Shown: in pieces, positions 42,195 to 52,718 of the stretch
Layout of the letters: each line of letters opens with the position of its first letter
How positions within the stretch are numbered: the stretch's first letter is position 1
Assembly (NCBI GenBank): GCA_019426215.1
Contig: CM033400.1
Span: 21,126,568 to 21,190,567 of the forward strand
DNA: 64,000 nt
Origin: Buddleja alternifolia
Taxonomy: Eukaryota > Streptophyta > Magnoliopsida > Lamiales > Scrophulariaceae
Direction of reading: 5' to 3'
The notes under the pieces: model-generated
What the model saw: only the letters and a program-made list of their open reading frames with translations
Told to the model about the DNA's origin: nothing
The model's database searches: none
Position numbers and translations under genes: made by a program

Positions 42195-42619
42195 ATTGGA
42201 TTGATTCAGAGAAACGCTAGAGTTGTGTCTGGATGTGTTTTCTTTTATTTTTAACCATTATTCGAAAATATATATGTAAAGAATATGAATTTTCGTTAAA
42301 AAATAGTAGACATATTTGGTAGTGTTTATTAAAATGGTTGGAGTTGATAATTTGATTATTAATGATGTGTGAAATGATCGAATTAATTATAAGTAATAAT
42401 TCTGTGAGTGATATTGTAGATAAAATAACAAATAAGAGTTTAGATACTTATAAGTGGAAATGATAAAAAATTTACCCAAAAATACCTCTTAGTTAGAACT
42501 TATATTATACATGTATAATACACGTAAGTACATATAATTAAAAATTATTTCCGTTTTCTGTATGCATTCTAAATCTATCGAATAACACTCTTACTCTTGA
42601 GTTGAACCTTTTAGTACAC
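42195..42619. other. Intergenic DNA
   Basis: About 425 bp, AT-rich, with no recognised feature. Confidence 0.45.
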
Positions 42620-42626
42620 GTATTAT

Positions 42627-42983
42627 CAGGGACGGAGTCGGGAATTTTATTGAGGGAGGGTTAGAACTATGTAATTTTTTTCCTGCCAGATAGACGAAGG
42701 GTTTAAGGGGGGTGCCTCCCGCGGTACGGTACACTTTATTTATGGAGAAAAATATAATAAGGAATTAGGTTCATTCACAACTTTTGACATACTTTATACT
42801 CTTATATCTCTTTCGTTATAACCAGGATTCTGGGTTTGGGAGGGCGAACTCAAAGAAAAAGGGAGGAAGCACGATATTTTTCGATTTTGATGGGAGCGAA
42901 ATTCAAATATAAAAAAATTTATGAAGGAAAAAAAATAATTTTTCAAAATTGAGGGGGAGCTCCCCCCGGGGCTCCATCCCTTG
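42627..42983. mobile_element. hAT-like MITE, 357 bp
   Basis: The left end CAGGGACGGAG and right end CTCCATCCCTTG are imperfect inverted repeats. GTATTAT flanks both sides (42620-42626 and 42984-42990), close to the 8-bp duplication typical of hAT. G- and C-rich stems lie inside each end. Non-coding. Confidence 0.75.
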
Positions 42984-42990
42984 GTATTAT

Positions 42991-44038
42991 TTTTGATGAA
43001 TATTACTCTAATTTTGATCAATAAAATTAATGTTTTATTTAAAACTTGAAACTTGCAGATAATTTTTTTAAGTTTTAATTGCGTATTATATAACTAAAAT
43101 CTACGAATATTAATAATTTATAAATATTTATAACATTTTGTAAGCTTTCTGAAAACCTCCTTTAATATTTGTAATATTTTGCTTTTGTTCAAAAAAAAAA
43201 AAACCCTACGAATATTGATAATTTATTACGATGTTTGTTATTGTCAACTATCGATTCATGTAAAATATTATCTTATAAATTAAAAGCAAATACAAGCAAT
43301 AAAGTTTATGGATTTGTATGACAGAACTCGTAGTTTTACTTCCTAATTTTTATTTGTATTCGTATTATACTCGTACGTCTACAAATCCGTTTGTTTTCCG
43401 TCCCGTATTTTCTAGCTGATTGTTTCACCGTAACTTAAAAAAAATCATAATATATCCATACGTATTAAATGACAAATTTTTCACGTCCCCTAATTAACTA
43501 ACTAGGCAAAATACATCACTAAAAATATTGAAATTGGGGCTTTAAAGGCAATAATACTAAAAAATATGAAAGTGGGAATGAAAATAAATATTTTTATTTG
43601 AAAATGATAACATTGTGTAAATTCATTTTCAAATGAAAACAAAAATAAAATAAGGTGGTTGAAAACACAACCAAACTGAGTCTATTATTTTGAGGATTTT
43701 CTAAATTTTGAAAATTTAGAAGCAATATTTTTAATAATGTAACTTGAGTTTCGTGATGTGTTCGTCAATCAACCTTATAATACTTCATTACTCAACAAAT
43801 ATCAAATAACCTTTTTTTCAAATGATCTCAAGCTTAAATTTAACTAGTTAGATCTTAATGCCAGTTAAAATAATACAATTACACAAGATAATTGAAGTGA
43901 TGTTAAAAAATTGTCCATTTTCTTATACTATGTTAAAAGAAAATTTTAAAGTATTCAAAACAAATTTAATTATTTAACTGCCCAGCACACATATGTTGTT
44001 ATACATAAAGTTTGATCCATGAAAGTTCTCAAGGGTAA
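42991..44038. other. AT-rich intergenic DNA
   Basis: About 1.05 kb, with an A run at 43191-43203. No ORF or repeat end is recognised. Confidence 0.45.
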
Positions 44039-44047
44039 AATTCATTA

Positions 44048-44678
44048 GGGGCAATGGCATTTTCCCATCCAAATTATTCGGGTTTTTGCACTTTTGTAAA
44101 CAAATTTTTTTCTTTTGCATTTTTTTATCCGAACTTTATAAGGCTAAAATCTTGAGTAAATTTTAGGGGTAATGACATTTTCCTATCCAAACTATTCGGG
44201 TTTTTGCACTTTTGTAATTAAAACTTTTTTTTTTTGCACTTTTTTATCTGAACTAAACGGGTTTTGCATTATTTTATCTAAACTTGTTTATTTTTTACAC
44301 TTTCTTATATGAACTACACGAATTTTTACAAAATTTTATATTTTTAGTATTTTTCAATCAAATTTTACTTAAAATTTTAGCCTTATAAAGTTCGGATAAA
44401 AAAATGCAAAAGAGAAAAGTTTGTTTACAAAAGTGCAAAAACACGAATAGTTTGGGATGGAAAAATGCTATTACCCCTAAATTTTAATTGAAAAATGCTA
44501 AAAATATAAAATTTTGTAAAAATTCGTGTAGTTCATATAAGAAAGTGTGAAAAATAAACAAGTTTAGATAAAATAATGCAAAACCCGTTTAGTTCGAATA
44601 AAAAAATGCAAAAGAAAAAAGTTTGTTAACAAAAGTGCAAAAACCCGAATAGTTTGGATGGAAAAATGTCATTACCCC
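44048..44678. mobile_element. Long-hairpin MITE, 631 bp, with perfect 9-bp target duplication
   Basis: Nearly the entire element folds back on itself. The left half (GGGGCAATGGCATTTTCCCATCC, ATTCGGGTTTTTGCAC) is the reverse complement of the right half (GTGCAAAAACCCGAAT, GGATGGAAAAATGTCATTACCCC). The left half itself contains the terminal motif twice (44048 and about 44166), and the right half mirrors this. AATTCATTA at 44039-44047 and 44679-44687 is a perfect 9-bp duplication, as for Mutator-type elements. Confidence 0.92.
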
Positions 44679-44689
44679 AATTCATTATC

Positions 44690-45062
44690 CACCCGAACTT
44701 TGCAGATTTTCACACTTTTTCATTTTTTTTTTTTACAATTTTTTATCTCAATTTTAGGGGTTTTACACTTTTCTATATATTATATTCAGGTGGATTATCC
44801 CGCTAGAATTTCAACCCGTAGAGTTTAAACTAACTTTTTTTTTTCACTTTGTTATCCAAACTTTATTTTTTCTTACACCTTTTTATTTCACTCCGCCGCA
44901 TGTGTTGAAATTCTGGCGCAATATTCTCTTGAAATATTCTAATATATAAGAAAGTGTAAAACTTATGAAGTTGAGATAAAAAAGTAAAAAGGAAAAAGTT
45001 AATTTGAAAAAGTGTAAAAACTCGTAAAATCCGGATAGGTAATGGTCTTTATCCCATTTTTT
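44690..45062. repeat. Degenerate inverted repeat related to the neighbouring hairpin MITE
   Basis: The segment uses the same phrases (ACACTTTTTCATTTTT, TTTTATCTCAATTTTAG on the left; GAGATAAAAAAGTAAAAAG, AAAAAGTGTAAAAACTCG on the right) in inverted order around a TGTGTTGAAATTCTGGCGC centre. Ends and target duplication are not clear. It is probably an older MITE of similar type. Confidence 0.5.
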
Positions 45063-45230
45063 CAATGGTTCAAACACAAAAGAAATCAAAGGTTAATAAA
45101 AAAAACTTACAAAAGTTTATGGGGCCAGTTAGAATTTACTCCATAAAACATGGGGGCTACTTGCATAGCAAGTTGTCGGTTTATTAGCTATAGTGAATGT
45201 GTGGTTAGACCTTGTGAGTTCCTTTGATAA

Positions 45231-45715
45231 ATGTCAGTAGACTTTCATCACGTGAATTTGAATTGTTGACTTTGTAATTGTTAAAAGAAAGTTATACAAG
45301 TTCAAGTGATTTTACTTACTAATACGCAACCTTTATTAAAATTAACATTATATATATTATCTATTTAGCTTAGGTCATTTTCGCTTCTACATTTTCTTCA
45401 ATGAAATGACTTCCATTTTAAAAGCTAAAACTGACAATACTTTTTGTAGTCTTGAAATTTTATTTAATTAATCATCGGATCAGTATTTTTAATTTACTTA
45501 TTTATGAATATCTATGTTAAGCAAAAGAATATTTTTCCAAAAAAAATGAAAAAAAACTTAAAAGAAAAAGACAGTCATTCACGTGCAACGCGTGTGCATC
45601 TGACTAATGTAACCAAAAGACACACACACACACACAATAATTGGGCTCGAGATTGAAAAACTGAAATCAAATCAGGGTCATTTTTGTCAAAATACAAAAT
45701 AAGACTCCACACATT
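45231..45715. repeat. 3' flank of the germin-like gene, paralogous to 40925-41390
   Basis: Described at the partner segment. It also contains a short CA microsatellite at 45619-45634. Confidence 0.72.
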
Positions 45716-45958
45716 TTAATTTATTATAGGACACTTCAACTAATTACAAAGTTCGCACAAAACTGAATTGGTACAACAAAGATGACTTCTAGTTAGTGGA
45801 GACAAATAACGCTAAAAACAACAACAATTGATATGAAACACACCTTTACGAAGACAACAGCGCCACAAGTGATAAATTATTCATTTCGTGAGACACAAAT
45901 GATCACTTTATTAGAAATGAAATTTGAAATTCAAATCACGATTGAAATGCATGCATGT

Positions 45959-47330
45959 CTAGTTCTGGATCCAAAGACGTGACTGGAGATCGCTCACGAC
46001 ATTGTTATCAAGTTGGAATCCTCTAGCAAGAACTCGGGGATCAATAGGTGGCACGGATCCAAACAAAGCATTAGCCAATGTAATAATTCCAGGGTCTTGG
46101 CTATTCAGACTAGCAAATGCAACTGCCTTAGTTTCACCCACATTCATCTGAAAATGAATAAGGCCCCTTGGGAACACATGAACATCCCCCGGATACAATG
46201 TCCTAGCAAACACCTTGTTCCTTATGTTGGGATCCTTTGAATTGGACGCTACGAATCCAGCATAGAGTGTGCCTTCCATGACAACGAGAATCTCGCTAGC
46301 ACGAGGATGCGCGTGGGGTGGATTTAAGCCTCCATTTGGTTCATAGTCGATTCGGACTAGAGAAATACCGAGAGTGTTGAGTCCTGGCATTTCGTCTACA
46401 AAAACTGGAGTAACTTGTGATCCAACTGGACTCCTTATAATTCCAGGCCTATTGAGACCGGAAAAGAAGAATTCATCTCCTGTCACGGTTTTTGGATCCT
46501 TGCATATCTTTCCATTCACAAATACTGCATAAGAAAATGTTAATAACAAGGGAAGGAAGGAAAAGGAAAAGGAAAAGGAAAAGGCAAAAGGTAAAGGCAA
46601 ATTCTATATTTTCCCCATAAGCTAGTGTTAACTATTTTACTTTTAAAAATTTTTGCTCATTTATTCCCATATTACAAATTATGTTGCAATCTCTTATTGT
46701 ATTTCATATATGAATGCCAAGTGTACTGAATACTTCATTGAATATAAATTTTATATGAATTAAATACACTTGTCGTGCAGACATGATATGTAATATAAGA
46801 TGCAACATTATTTTACAATAGAAGATCTCGTGTGGAATTTTGCATTGGTTTTTCGCCTCAAAATTAACAGCCCCTTTGAAAATGATTAAATTAAACATGC
46901 CAAAAATATTTAATTTAAAAAAATCAAAATCACGTAAAGTGTTGGGTTAAAAGTGCATAGGTAGGTGAAATTGAATCTTTCTTCCTATAGGATAGCCCCA
47001 TTTCATTTTTAGTACCACGCATACGCGATTTTGTATCTAGTCCCAATTTCAAAGAATTGCAAACTTAGTAAAAATGGAACTAAGATTAAAATTGCATAAA
47101 GTGTGGTACTAAAAGTAAAATGAATCTACATAGGTATTCGTCACCTCCTTTCTTTAATTTGTACGGGAAAGAAAATAAAAATCAAATTAAAATTAATGGA
47201 AATTACCAGCAGCCTTGGAGTCATTCACTGCAACGCAGAAATCTTGCAATGGATCAGGATCGAAGGCATATGCAAGTGAGGAAATCATAGCCATAATGGC
47301 GATGAACAATGTGAAGCGAGTTGCTAGCAT
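45959..47330 (-). CDS. Germin-like protein, two exons
   Basis: Exon 1 is 47330-47207 and exon 2 is 46524-45959; the 682-bp intron has GT (CTG/GTAATT) and AG (TTATGCAG/TATTT) borders and splits a Val codon. The 229-residue product matches the usual germin-like length of about 220. Residues 1-22 are a signal peptide (cut after AYA; mature start [10 protein letters not shown]). Cys32 and Cys49 fit the conserved disulfide. The cupin metal ligands are His112, His114 and Glu119 ([12 protein letters not shown]) and His165 (FPRGLIHFQ), so manganese binding is expected. Germin-like proteins are secreted cell-wall cupins, some with superoxide dismutase or oxalate oxidase activity; the activity here cannot be told. 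A TATA box lies 71 bp upstream of the ATG. No defects are seen. Confidence 0.95.
46557..46585. repeat. (GGAAAA)n repeat in the germin-like gene intron
   Basis: About four GGAAAA units near the 3' end of the intron. In the sense strand they form the pyrimidine-rich tract (TTTTCC)n upstream of the acceptor. Confidence 0.85.
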
Positions 47331-47400
47331 CTTCTCAACAACTCAAACTTATCTAATTTGATGGAAGTTTGCTTGTACGATGTAGCAAAGGAGGGCGGGG

Positions 47401-47408
47401 TATTTATA
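47401..47408 (-). promoter_or_regulatory. TATA box of the germin-like gene
   Basis: The minus strand reads TATAAATACC, 71 bp before the ATG at 47330, a normal distance for a plant promoter with a short leader. Confidence 0.75.
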
Positions 47409-47499
47409 AGGAGCAAGGCATCACATAATGAGTCACCAATTTGAGTTTTACTTACTTTATTGTAAGTGAGAAGTGGGATTATGCCACGTTCAGAACATC

Positions 47500-47800
47500 T
47501 TGTTAAAATGGTTTTTATTCTATTTATTTATATGCTGAGCCATTTGTATAAATATTTTTCTTAGATATACAAGTAATGTGAATTTTATATAAGTGACATA
47601 TATAAATAAATGTAATAAAAAATTAAACACAATTTTGTTCTAGTTCAAATGGTGTTTTATTTTTATTCTATTTATTTATATGCATGCCATTTGTATAAAT
47701 ATTTTTTTAGATATACAAGTGATGTAAATTTTATATAAGTGACACATATAAATAAATATAATAAAAAAATAAAACGCCATTTTGGAACAAAAGGTTTAGT
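47500..47800. repeat. Two adjacent copies of a small palindromic MITE-like repeat
   Basis: The phrase TTTTTATTCTATTTATTTATATG, then CCATTTGTATAAATATTTTT, then AGATATACAAGT and ATTTTATATAAGTGACA occurs at about 47510-47600 and 47656-47745. Each copy has ends that pair (ATGGTGTTTTATTTTTATTC left, AAAATAAAACGCCAT right in the second copy). It lies about 100 bp upstream of the germin-like promoter. Confidence 0.65.
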
Positions 47801-48126
47801 ATGGAATATGTCATCTATGACTTGAGAATTGAATCCACATTTCTTGTCAACAAATCAATAATGCACTCAGATTAAATTTTGGACAGTGATGTTTCAGTGC
47901 AATTCATTAATGACTAACTGTGGATGAAGCCTAGTTTTACGGGCTAAATTGATCTCCATAATATTAGAGGTTTTGAATTTTGCTCTCTTAATGCGGGGGG
48001 CTTTCTCTTCTTTCATAGTATTATTATGTGAGTAATGTAGTATTTATTATGTGATTAGTTGGTAGCGGGTTGAAAATCTTTACTAATATTGTTATGTGAT
48101 TGTAATAATTGCTAATTGGCTGTAAA
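47801..48126. other. Intergenic DNA
   Basis: About 325 bp. No recognised feature. Confidence 0.4.
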
Positions 48127-48741
48127 TTGTTGTTTTTGATATTTATTACTTGTATCATATAACACAGTCATTGAAAAGAAAAAAAACATATGACTGTATT
48201 TCTAATTGAGGCGGCTGGTGCCGACATAATTTGATATCAAAGTTGAGTTTGGAATTTATCTTTAAACATCATTTTCAAGCATTATTCGTTTGAAGAAATT
48301 TTCAAGCATTATTCAAGGAGCGCTTTTTTTGGCTCATTGACAGCTGCCAAAATAGGGGAATTGGTGAGTTGTTTTCTTTTCCTAAAATAGGAGAGGTTAC
48401 TGTCATTGAGATTGTGTTTGGGGCCATCAATTATGTCTGCTCGACTATTTGCTCTATTATGCTCGTGATTTTTTTGGGCTTCTGTCTGTGTATGCATACA
48501 CTACCCAGACACTGGGGACATATAGTGTTTTCTCAGGGCTGATGGTAAATCGCTACTTTTGATGTTTATTACTTGTATCATGTAACTGAGTCATTGAAAA
48601 GAAAAAAAACATGACTGTATTTCTAATTGAGGCGGCTGGTGCTAACATAATTTGATATCCAAGTTGAGTTTGGAATTTATCTTCAAACATCATTTTCAAG
48701 CATGATTTTTTTGAAGAAATTTTCAAGCATTATTTGAGGAG
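48127..48741. repeat. Direct repeat pair of about 190 bp
   Basis: 48127-48319 and 48551-48741 align with roughly 90 percent identity (ATTTATTACTTGTATCAT, CAGTCATTGAAAAG or GAGTCATTGAAAAG, AATTGAGGCGGCTGGTG, TTTTCAAGCAT). About 230 bp of unrelated DNA separates them. No target duplication or coding potential is seen. Confidence 0.85.
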
Positions 48742-50193
48742 GATTATATTTTGATAGGTTTTGGGGGCGTGAAGTGGGAAAACAATGAACATTTTAATTT
48801 CAAACTTAATCATAAATAATTGACAAATTAATGAAAGAAAAAATGAATAGAATTTAATAAGAAGCAAAATGATAACTGGACACTGATTTGGGTAGCCAGT
48901 TAGCCACATGGGAGGTGTAGCCATGTTCTTGGATTTTGGTAGAAATGTTGAAATTTCAACCAAGATTTTGGATTTCTTTGAGTCTCAAAGCGAAATCTCA
49001 CTTTCCGCCTGATTCTACAGATTATACGTCAAAATTTTGATTGAAATTTAGAGTTCAATCAAAATCCTAAACTTCTCAAAATTTAAAATAATTTATATAT
49101 TTGGTAAAATATTCACCGAAATTTCTACCAAAACCTGAAGTTCTTCCAAATTTTCGTTGAAATCCGAAATTTCTCAAAATTGAAAATAATAAGTTACTTT
49201 ATATTTGAAAATGTATTATTGAATAAAGTACTATAAACTTAATTTGGACAAACTTTTCAAAAATATATTACTACATAAATGTGCTTGCAGTAAATGTTAT
49301 ATGACAAAATAGAATAATTTCACATTTTGAGTGTTGTAAATGATTTTGTATGTTATTTATCATGATATTCCAATTTTTTACATCAATGCAATATACATAT
49401 ATCATTTTTTATGAGGGACAATATACATATATGGTTATCAATTGAAAGTTTAAAATATAAATAATGATGTGTCATCATTACTAAAATGCTAAGTGAAACC
49501 AAAATTACTTAAACAAGGTCCAAATTATCTAAATTAATTAGCCTTTAAAAAAATTAATTCATTAGACTTTTAATTAATATAAGAGATTAATTAATAGGTT
49601 ATGGGCACAGGGTCTTATTGATATATTTGTCATATCTGTATATGAATTGTCCTTCAAGGTCTCAATTGTTGTGCAATTTGATTCTCGCACTATATTTTTC
49701 CTTTATTCTTCTTATATATATTTCACACTATTATGTTTTCTCATATTACGGATTGTGAAATTATAAGTCGTTCAGCAGGATTATTGGCTTTCTTTTTTTA
49801 TGTTAATTTATATAGACACTGCCTTGCATGAGATGCTAATTACAAAGAATATGCAGATAGTCAAGAACAACGAAAGAATAAAAAAAAATTAGATCTCACA
49901 ATTCGTGCAGAATCAAATCTTCGACTATCCTTCGCGAGAAAAGGACTTTAGCAGTACATCTTTGAACGTGAGAAAAATACAGAAAATCTCTTCTCCCAGA
50001 GTGAATCAACGTGTAGACTGGAATCAGGACAAAGAGAACTCGATCCAAAAATAATAAAAAGGAAGAATCCTAGCCAAAAGAACTTCGTATCTAAAATAAG
50101 ATTTTATGAGAATTCTACCAAGAATATTTTTTTTCTAAAAACATAAGAAAATACATTCTTAACCAAGTAAAAAATTAAGGGAAAACTAAGCCA
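48742..50193. other. AT-rich intergenic DNA
   Basis: About 1.45 kb. A patch at about 48960-49180 is rich in repeated GAAATTTC, AAAATTT and CTCAAAATT words, suggesting a degenerate repeat. No ORF or RNA gene is recognised. Confidence 0.4.
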
Positions 50194-50196
50194 AGG

Positions 50197-50597
50197 CACT
50201 ACAAAAAAAATGATTATTGCCCATGCCAATATACCATGGTGAACAATTCATTTGTCATGGTTAAAACCAATTGACCACAGTTTTGCTACGGCTTTGGCCG
50301 TGGTATTTGCAAGCATAGCTAAAACATTTACTATGACTTATAGCTATGGTCAATATTTTGTTCATTGTAAATACCATGGCTTTTAGCCATTGTAAAAAAG
50401 TGTTAAGTTAACATTTCTTCCACCACGGCTAGGTAGAGCTTAAAATAGCTAGCATTCTTTTTCACCATGGCTAACTTTACTGTGGCTATATGAAACATCT
50501 ACCTCGGCCAAGTTAGCAGTGAGCTTAGAACGTTATAGACCACGGTTTTAAGACATGACATATAATTTCATTGCTAATACTCAATTTTCTTGTAATG
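50197..50597. mobile_element. CACTA-type non-autonomous element, 401 bp
   Basis: The left end is CACTACAAAAAAAATG and the right end TTTTCTTGTAATG, the inverted counterpart with one change from GTAGTG. The 3-bp target duplication AGG (50194-50196 and 50598-50600) is exact, as expected for CACTA transposons. Inside, about ten copies of a CCATGG/CCACGG/CTGTGG-type word in both orientations form the subterminal repeats that CACTA transposase proteins bind. It has no transposase. Confidence 0.88.
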
Positions 50598-50837
50598 AGG
50601 GGACCGGGATCTTTGTGAATTATAAAGTGCTCAATAACTTTTACACATTTAGTGGTAAGGGATTACTGAAGTCAATTATTTATTAATGCAACAATTTCCA
50701 CAATAAAGTGCATTTTTAATGCTACTTGTGTGAAACTTTGTTTGAAATCAGATTCCTTTCCAATGCAGAATCTCATGAATTTTGCTAATTGTTAAAAGAA
50801 AAATAAAAGGGCAAATGAGTAAAAGAAAAATCAAAAC

Positions 50838-51446
50838 TGATGTGGGTCATAACTTTCATTTCGTCTAAATGGGCTAACGTGGAGTGGGCCCGTGTCAAGA
50901 TGAATAAATGAAGAAGACTTAATAATGGAAAGCTCGTGAAAAGCCCAAAGATATGCTCGTGAGAATGCTAAGAGAAAAGCCTGAAGGAAAGCTCATAGAA
51001 ATGATTATGAGAAAGCTCAAATAAAAGGATACTTGGATAAATCTTATCCTAAACTACCAAATCCTAAAAAGGGGGATATGATTTATTGTATGCCCCAATA
51101 TCCGAGAACAAGTTAGAAGCAATCCAAGACTCGCCAACCCTAGCCAAAATCGGCCACTAGGCCTATATAAATAGGTTTTAGTTCATTTTTTGTAATTTTA
51201 AGTTTAGTAGAGAAAGTTAAGTTTTATTAGAGAGAAAGTCAAGTTTTGTTAAATTATATTACTCCAAAATTAAAGTTTATGTTCTTGAACATTCAAAATC
51301 AATAAAGATCTCCATACATTTCGAGTTTTACTGTATTAATTATTATTTGAGTGTGATCAAGAATTTGGGTACATTAATTACAATAATTAATTGAAAACCT
51401 TGTTTGGTTCTTCGATTTTCTTGGTGTGAAAATCCGAACCACATCA
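50838..51446 (+). repeat. LTR of a Ty3/gypsy-type element (609 bp)
   Basis: It starts TGATGTGG and ends CCACATCA, a perfect terminal inverted repeat. The following TGGCGCCGTCTGTCGG is a primer site of the type used by Tat-like gypsy elements. The 3' 270 bp recur at 52250-52525. Confidence 0.85.
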
Positions 51447-51448
51447 AG

Positions 51449-51466
51449 TGGCGCCGTCTGTCGGAA
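51449..51466 (+). other. Primer binding site of the gypsy-type remnant
   Basis: TGGCGCCGTCTGTCGG starts two bases after the LTR end. The second copy at 52528 reads TGGCGCCGTCTGTGGG. I have not assigned the tRNA. Confidence 0.8.
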
Positions 51467-52249
51467 AAGGTGTTTAAGATGTGAGTTGTTGCATTGAAAT
51501 AAAGGGAGTTCAAGGATTAGGACGTTTAGAGAGGAGGAGTGCCACCGGGGACCTGCCGGCGGCCACTTTGCAAGAGCAGCTGGCCATCGGGTCAGCTGAG
51601 GAGGAAGCCGCACGCACCAGTGCTGCAACAGTTCTCTCGGGTGTTGCATCAGAGCAACCACGGACAACTGACCCTCATCTGCTTCAGTTCCCATGTTAAC
51701 CATTCCGAGAAACACCACCATTGCATCGGGATCCATTCCATCACGACCTCAAGGAAGTTTACCCTTGCAATAGGCGGTTGCGCCGTGTATAACACGTGTG
51801 TACACGTGCCATCAGGAAGGAGGACACACTGCCCCTCCTAACTTGGAAGGGCTGGTTCCGCCACAAACTCGTGACGTATTAGAGCAAATTCATCCGCCAC
51901 TGGCCAATGAGGATGTGAGTCTCAATCCGCTAGTGCGCGGACATGCGCCTGTAGATGAAAGAGGGCAACAAATCGAAGGTAATGATGAACAGGTGCTCAC
52001 CAAGTAGCATGTGTTACCCCGTTAGGTGTCCCACCAACATGGAGGAAGCTCCCTCCCACGGATCAATGGGGACAGGCATTTGCTACGGCAATGGCCTCCG
52101 TCTTGCAAGGAGGATATACACAATCGATGAGGGGGGTCCCGGTGAGCATTCCATTATCATTCCCGCCAACTGTCACTATAGCTATTCCTATGGCTCAGGT
52201 TTCAAGGGGAACGGCGTTTTATATGCCACCTCCTAACCAGACATACGAG
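51467..52249 (+). mobile_element. Internal fragment of the gypsy-type remnant
   Basis: About 780 bp, clearly richer in GC than its surroundings. It starts GTGAGTTGTTGCATTG and contains a stretch about TTTGCAAGAGCAGCTGGCC that is repeated after the second LTR. No frame longer than 120 codons and no recognisable domain. It may be a 5' leader or gag of a non-autonomous Tat-like element. Confidence 0.6.
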
Positions 52250-52525
52250 AGAAAGTTTAAGTTTAGTAGAAAAATGTTAAGTTTTATTAGAGAGAAAGTC
52301 AAGTTTTATTAAATTGTATTACTCCAAAATAAAGGTTTATGTTCTTGAACGTTCAAAATAATTAAAGAAGCCATTCTTTTTCCTTTTTCTCCATACATTT
52401 CGAGTTTTACTATATTAATTATTATTTGAGTGTGATTAAGAATTTGGGTACATTAATTACAACAATTAATCGAAAACCTTGTTTGGTTTTCCGATTTTCT
52501 TAGTGTGAAAATTCGAACCACATCA
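52250..52525 (+). repeat. Partial second LTR of the gypsy-type remnant
   Basis: It aligns with 51181-51446 from AAGTTTAGTAG to CCACATCA, lacks the first 340 bp or so, and is followed by its own primer site (52528). An LTR followed by a primer site is a 5' end, so this is not a normal 3' LTR. Confidence 0.8.
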
Positions 52526-52718
52526 AGTGGCGCCGTCTGTGGGAAAAGGTGTTTAAGAAGTGAGTTGTTGCATTGAAATAAAGGGAGTTCAAGGATTAAG
52601 TCGTTCAGAGAGGGCCGCTAGCAGCCACAGTGCAAGAGCATCTGGCCATGAGGTCAGCCGAGGAGGAGGCCGCACGCACCAGTGTCGCAACTGTTCTCTT
52701 GGGTGTTGCATCAGAGTA
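52526..52718 (+). mobile_element. Second internal stub of the gypsy-type remnant
   Basis: About 190 bp repeating the start of the first internal fragment (GAGTTGTTGCATTG to GTTGCATCAGAGTAGCC), then breaking off where the LTR of element C begins. Confidence 0.75.

Noticed and set aside
51481..52312. Plus-strand frames of 70-100 codons in the gypsy-type internal fragment
   Set aside because: They overlap in different frames, lack Gag motifs, and the segment is truncated. Coding status is not supported.
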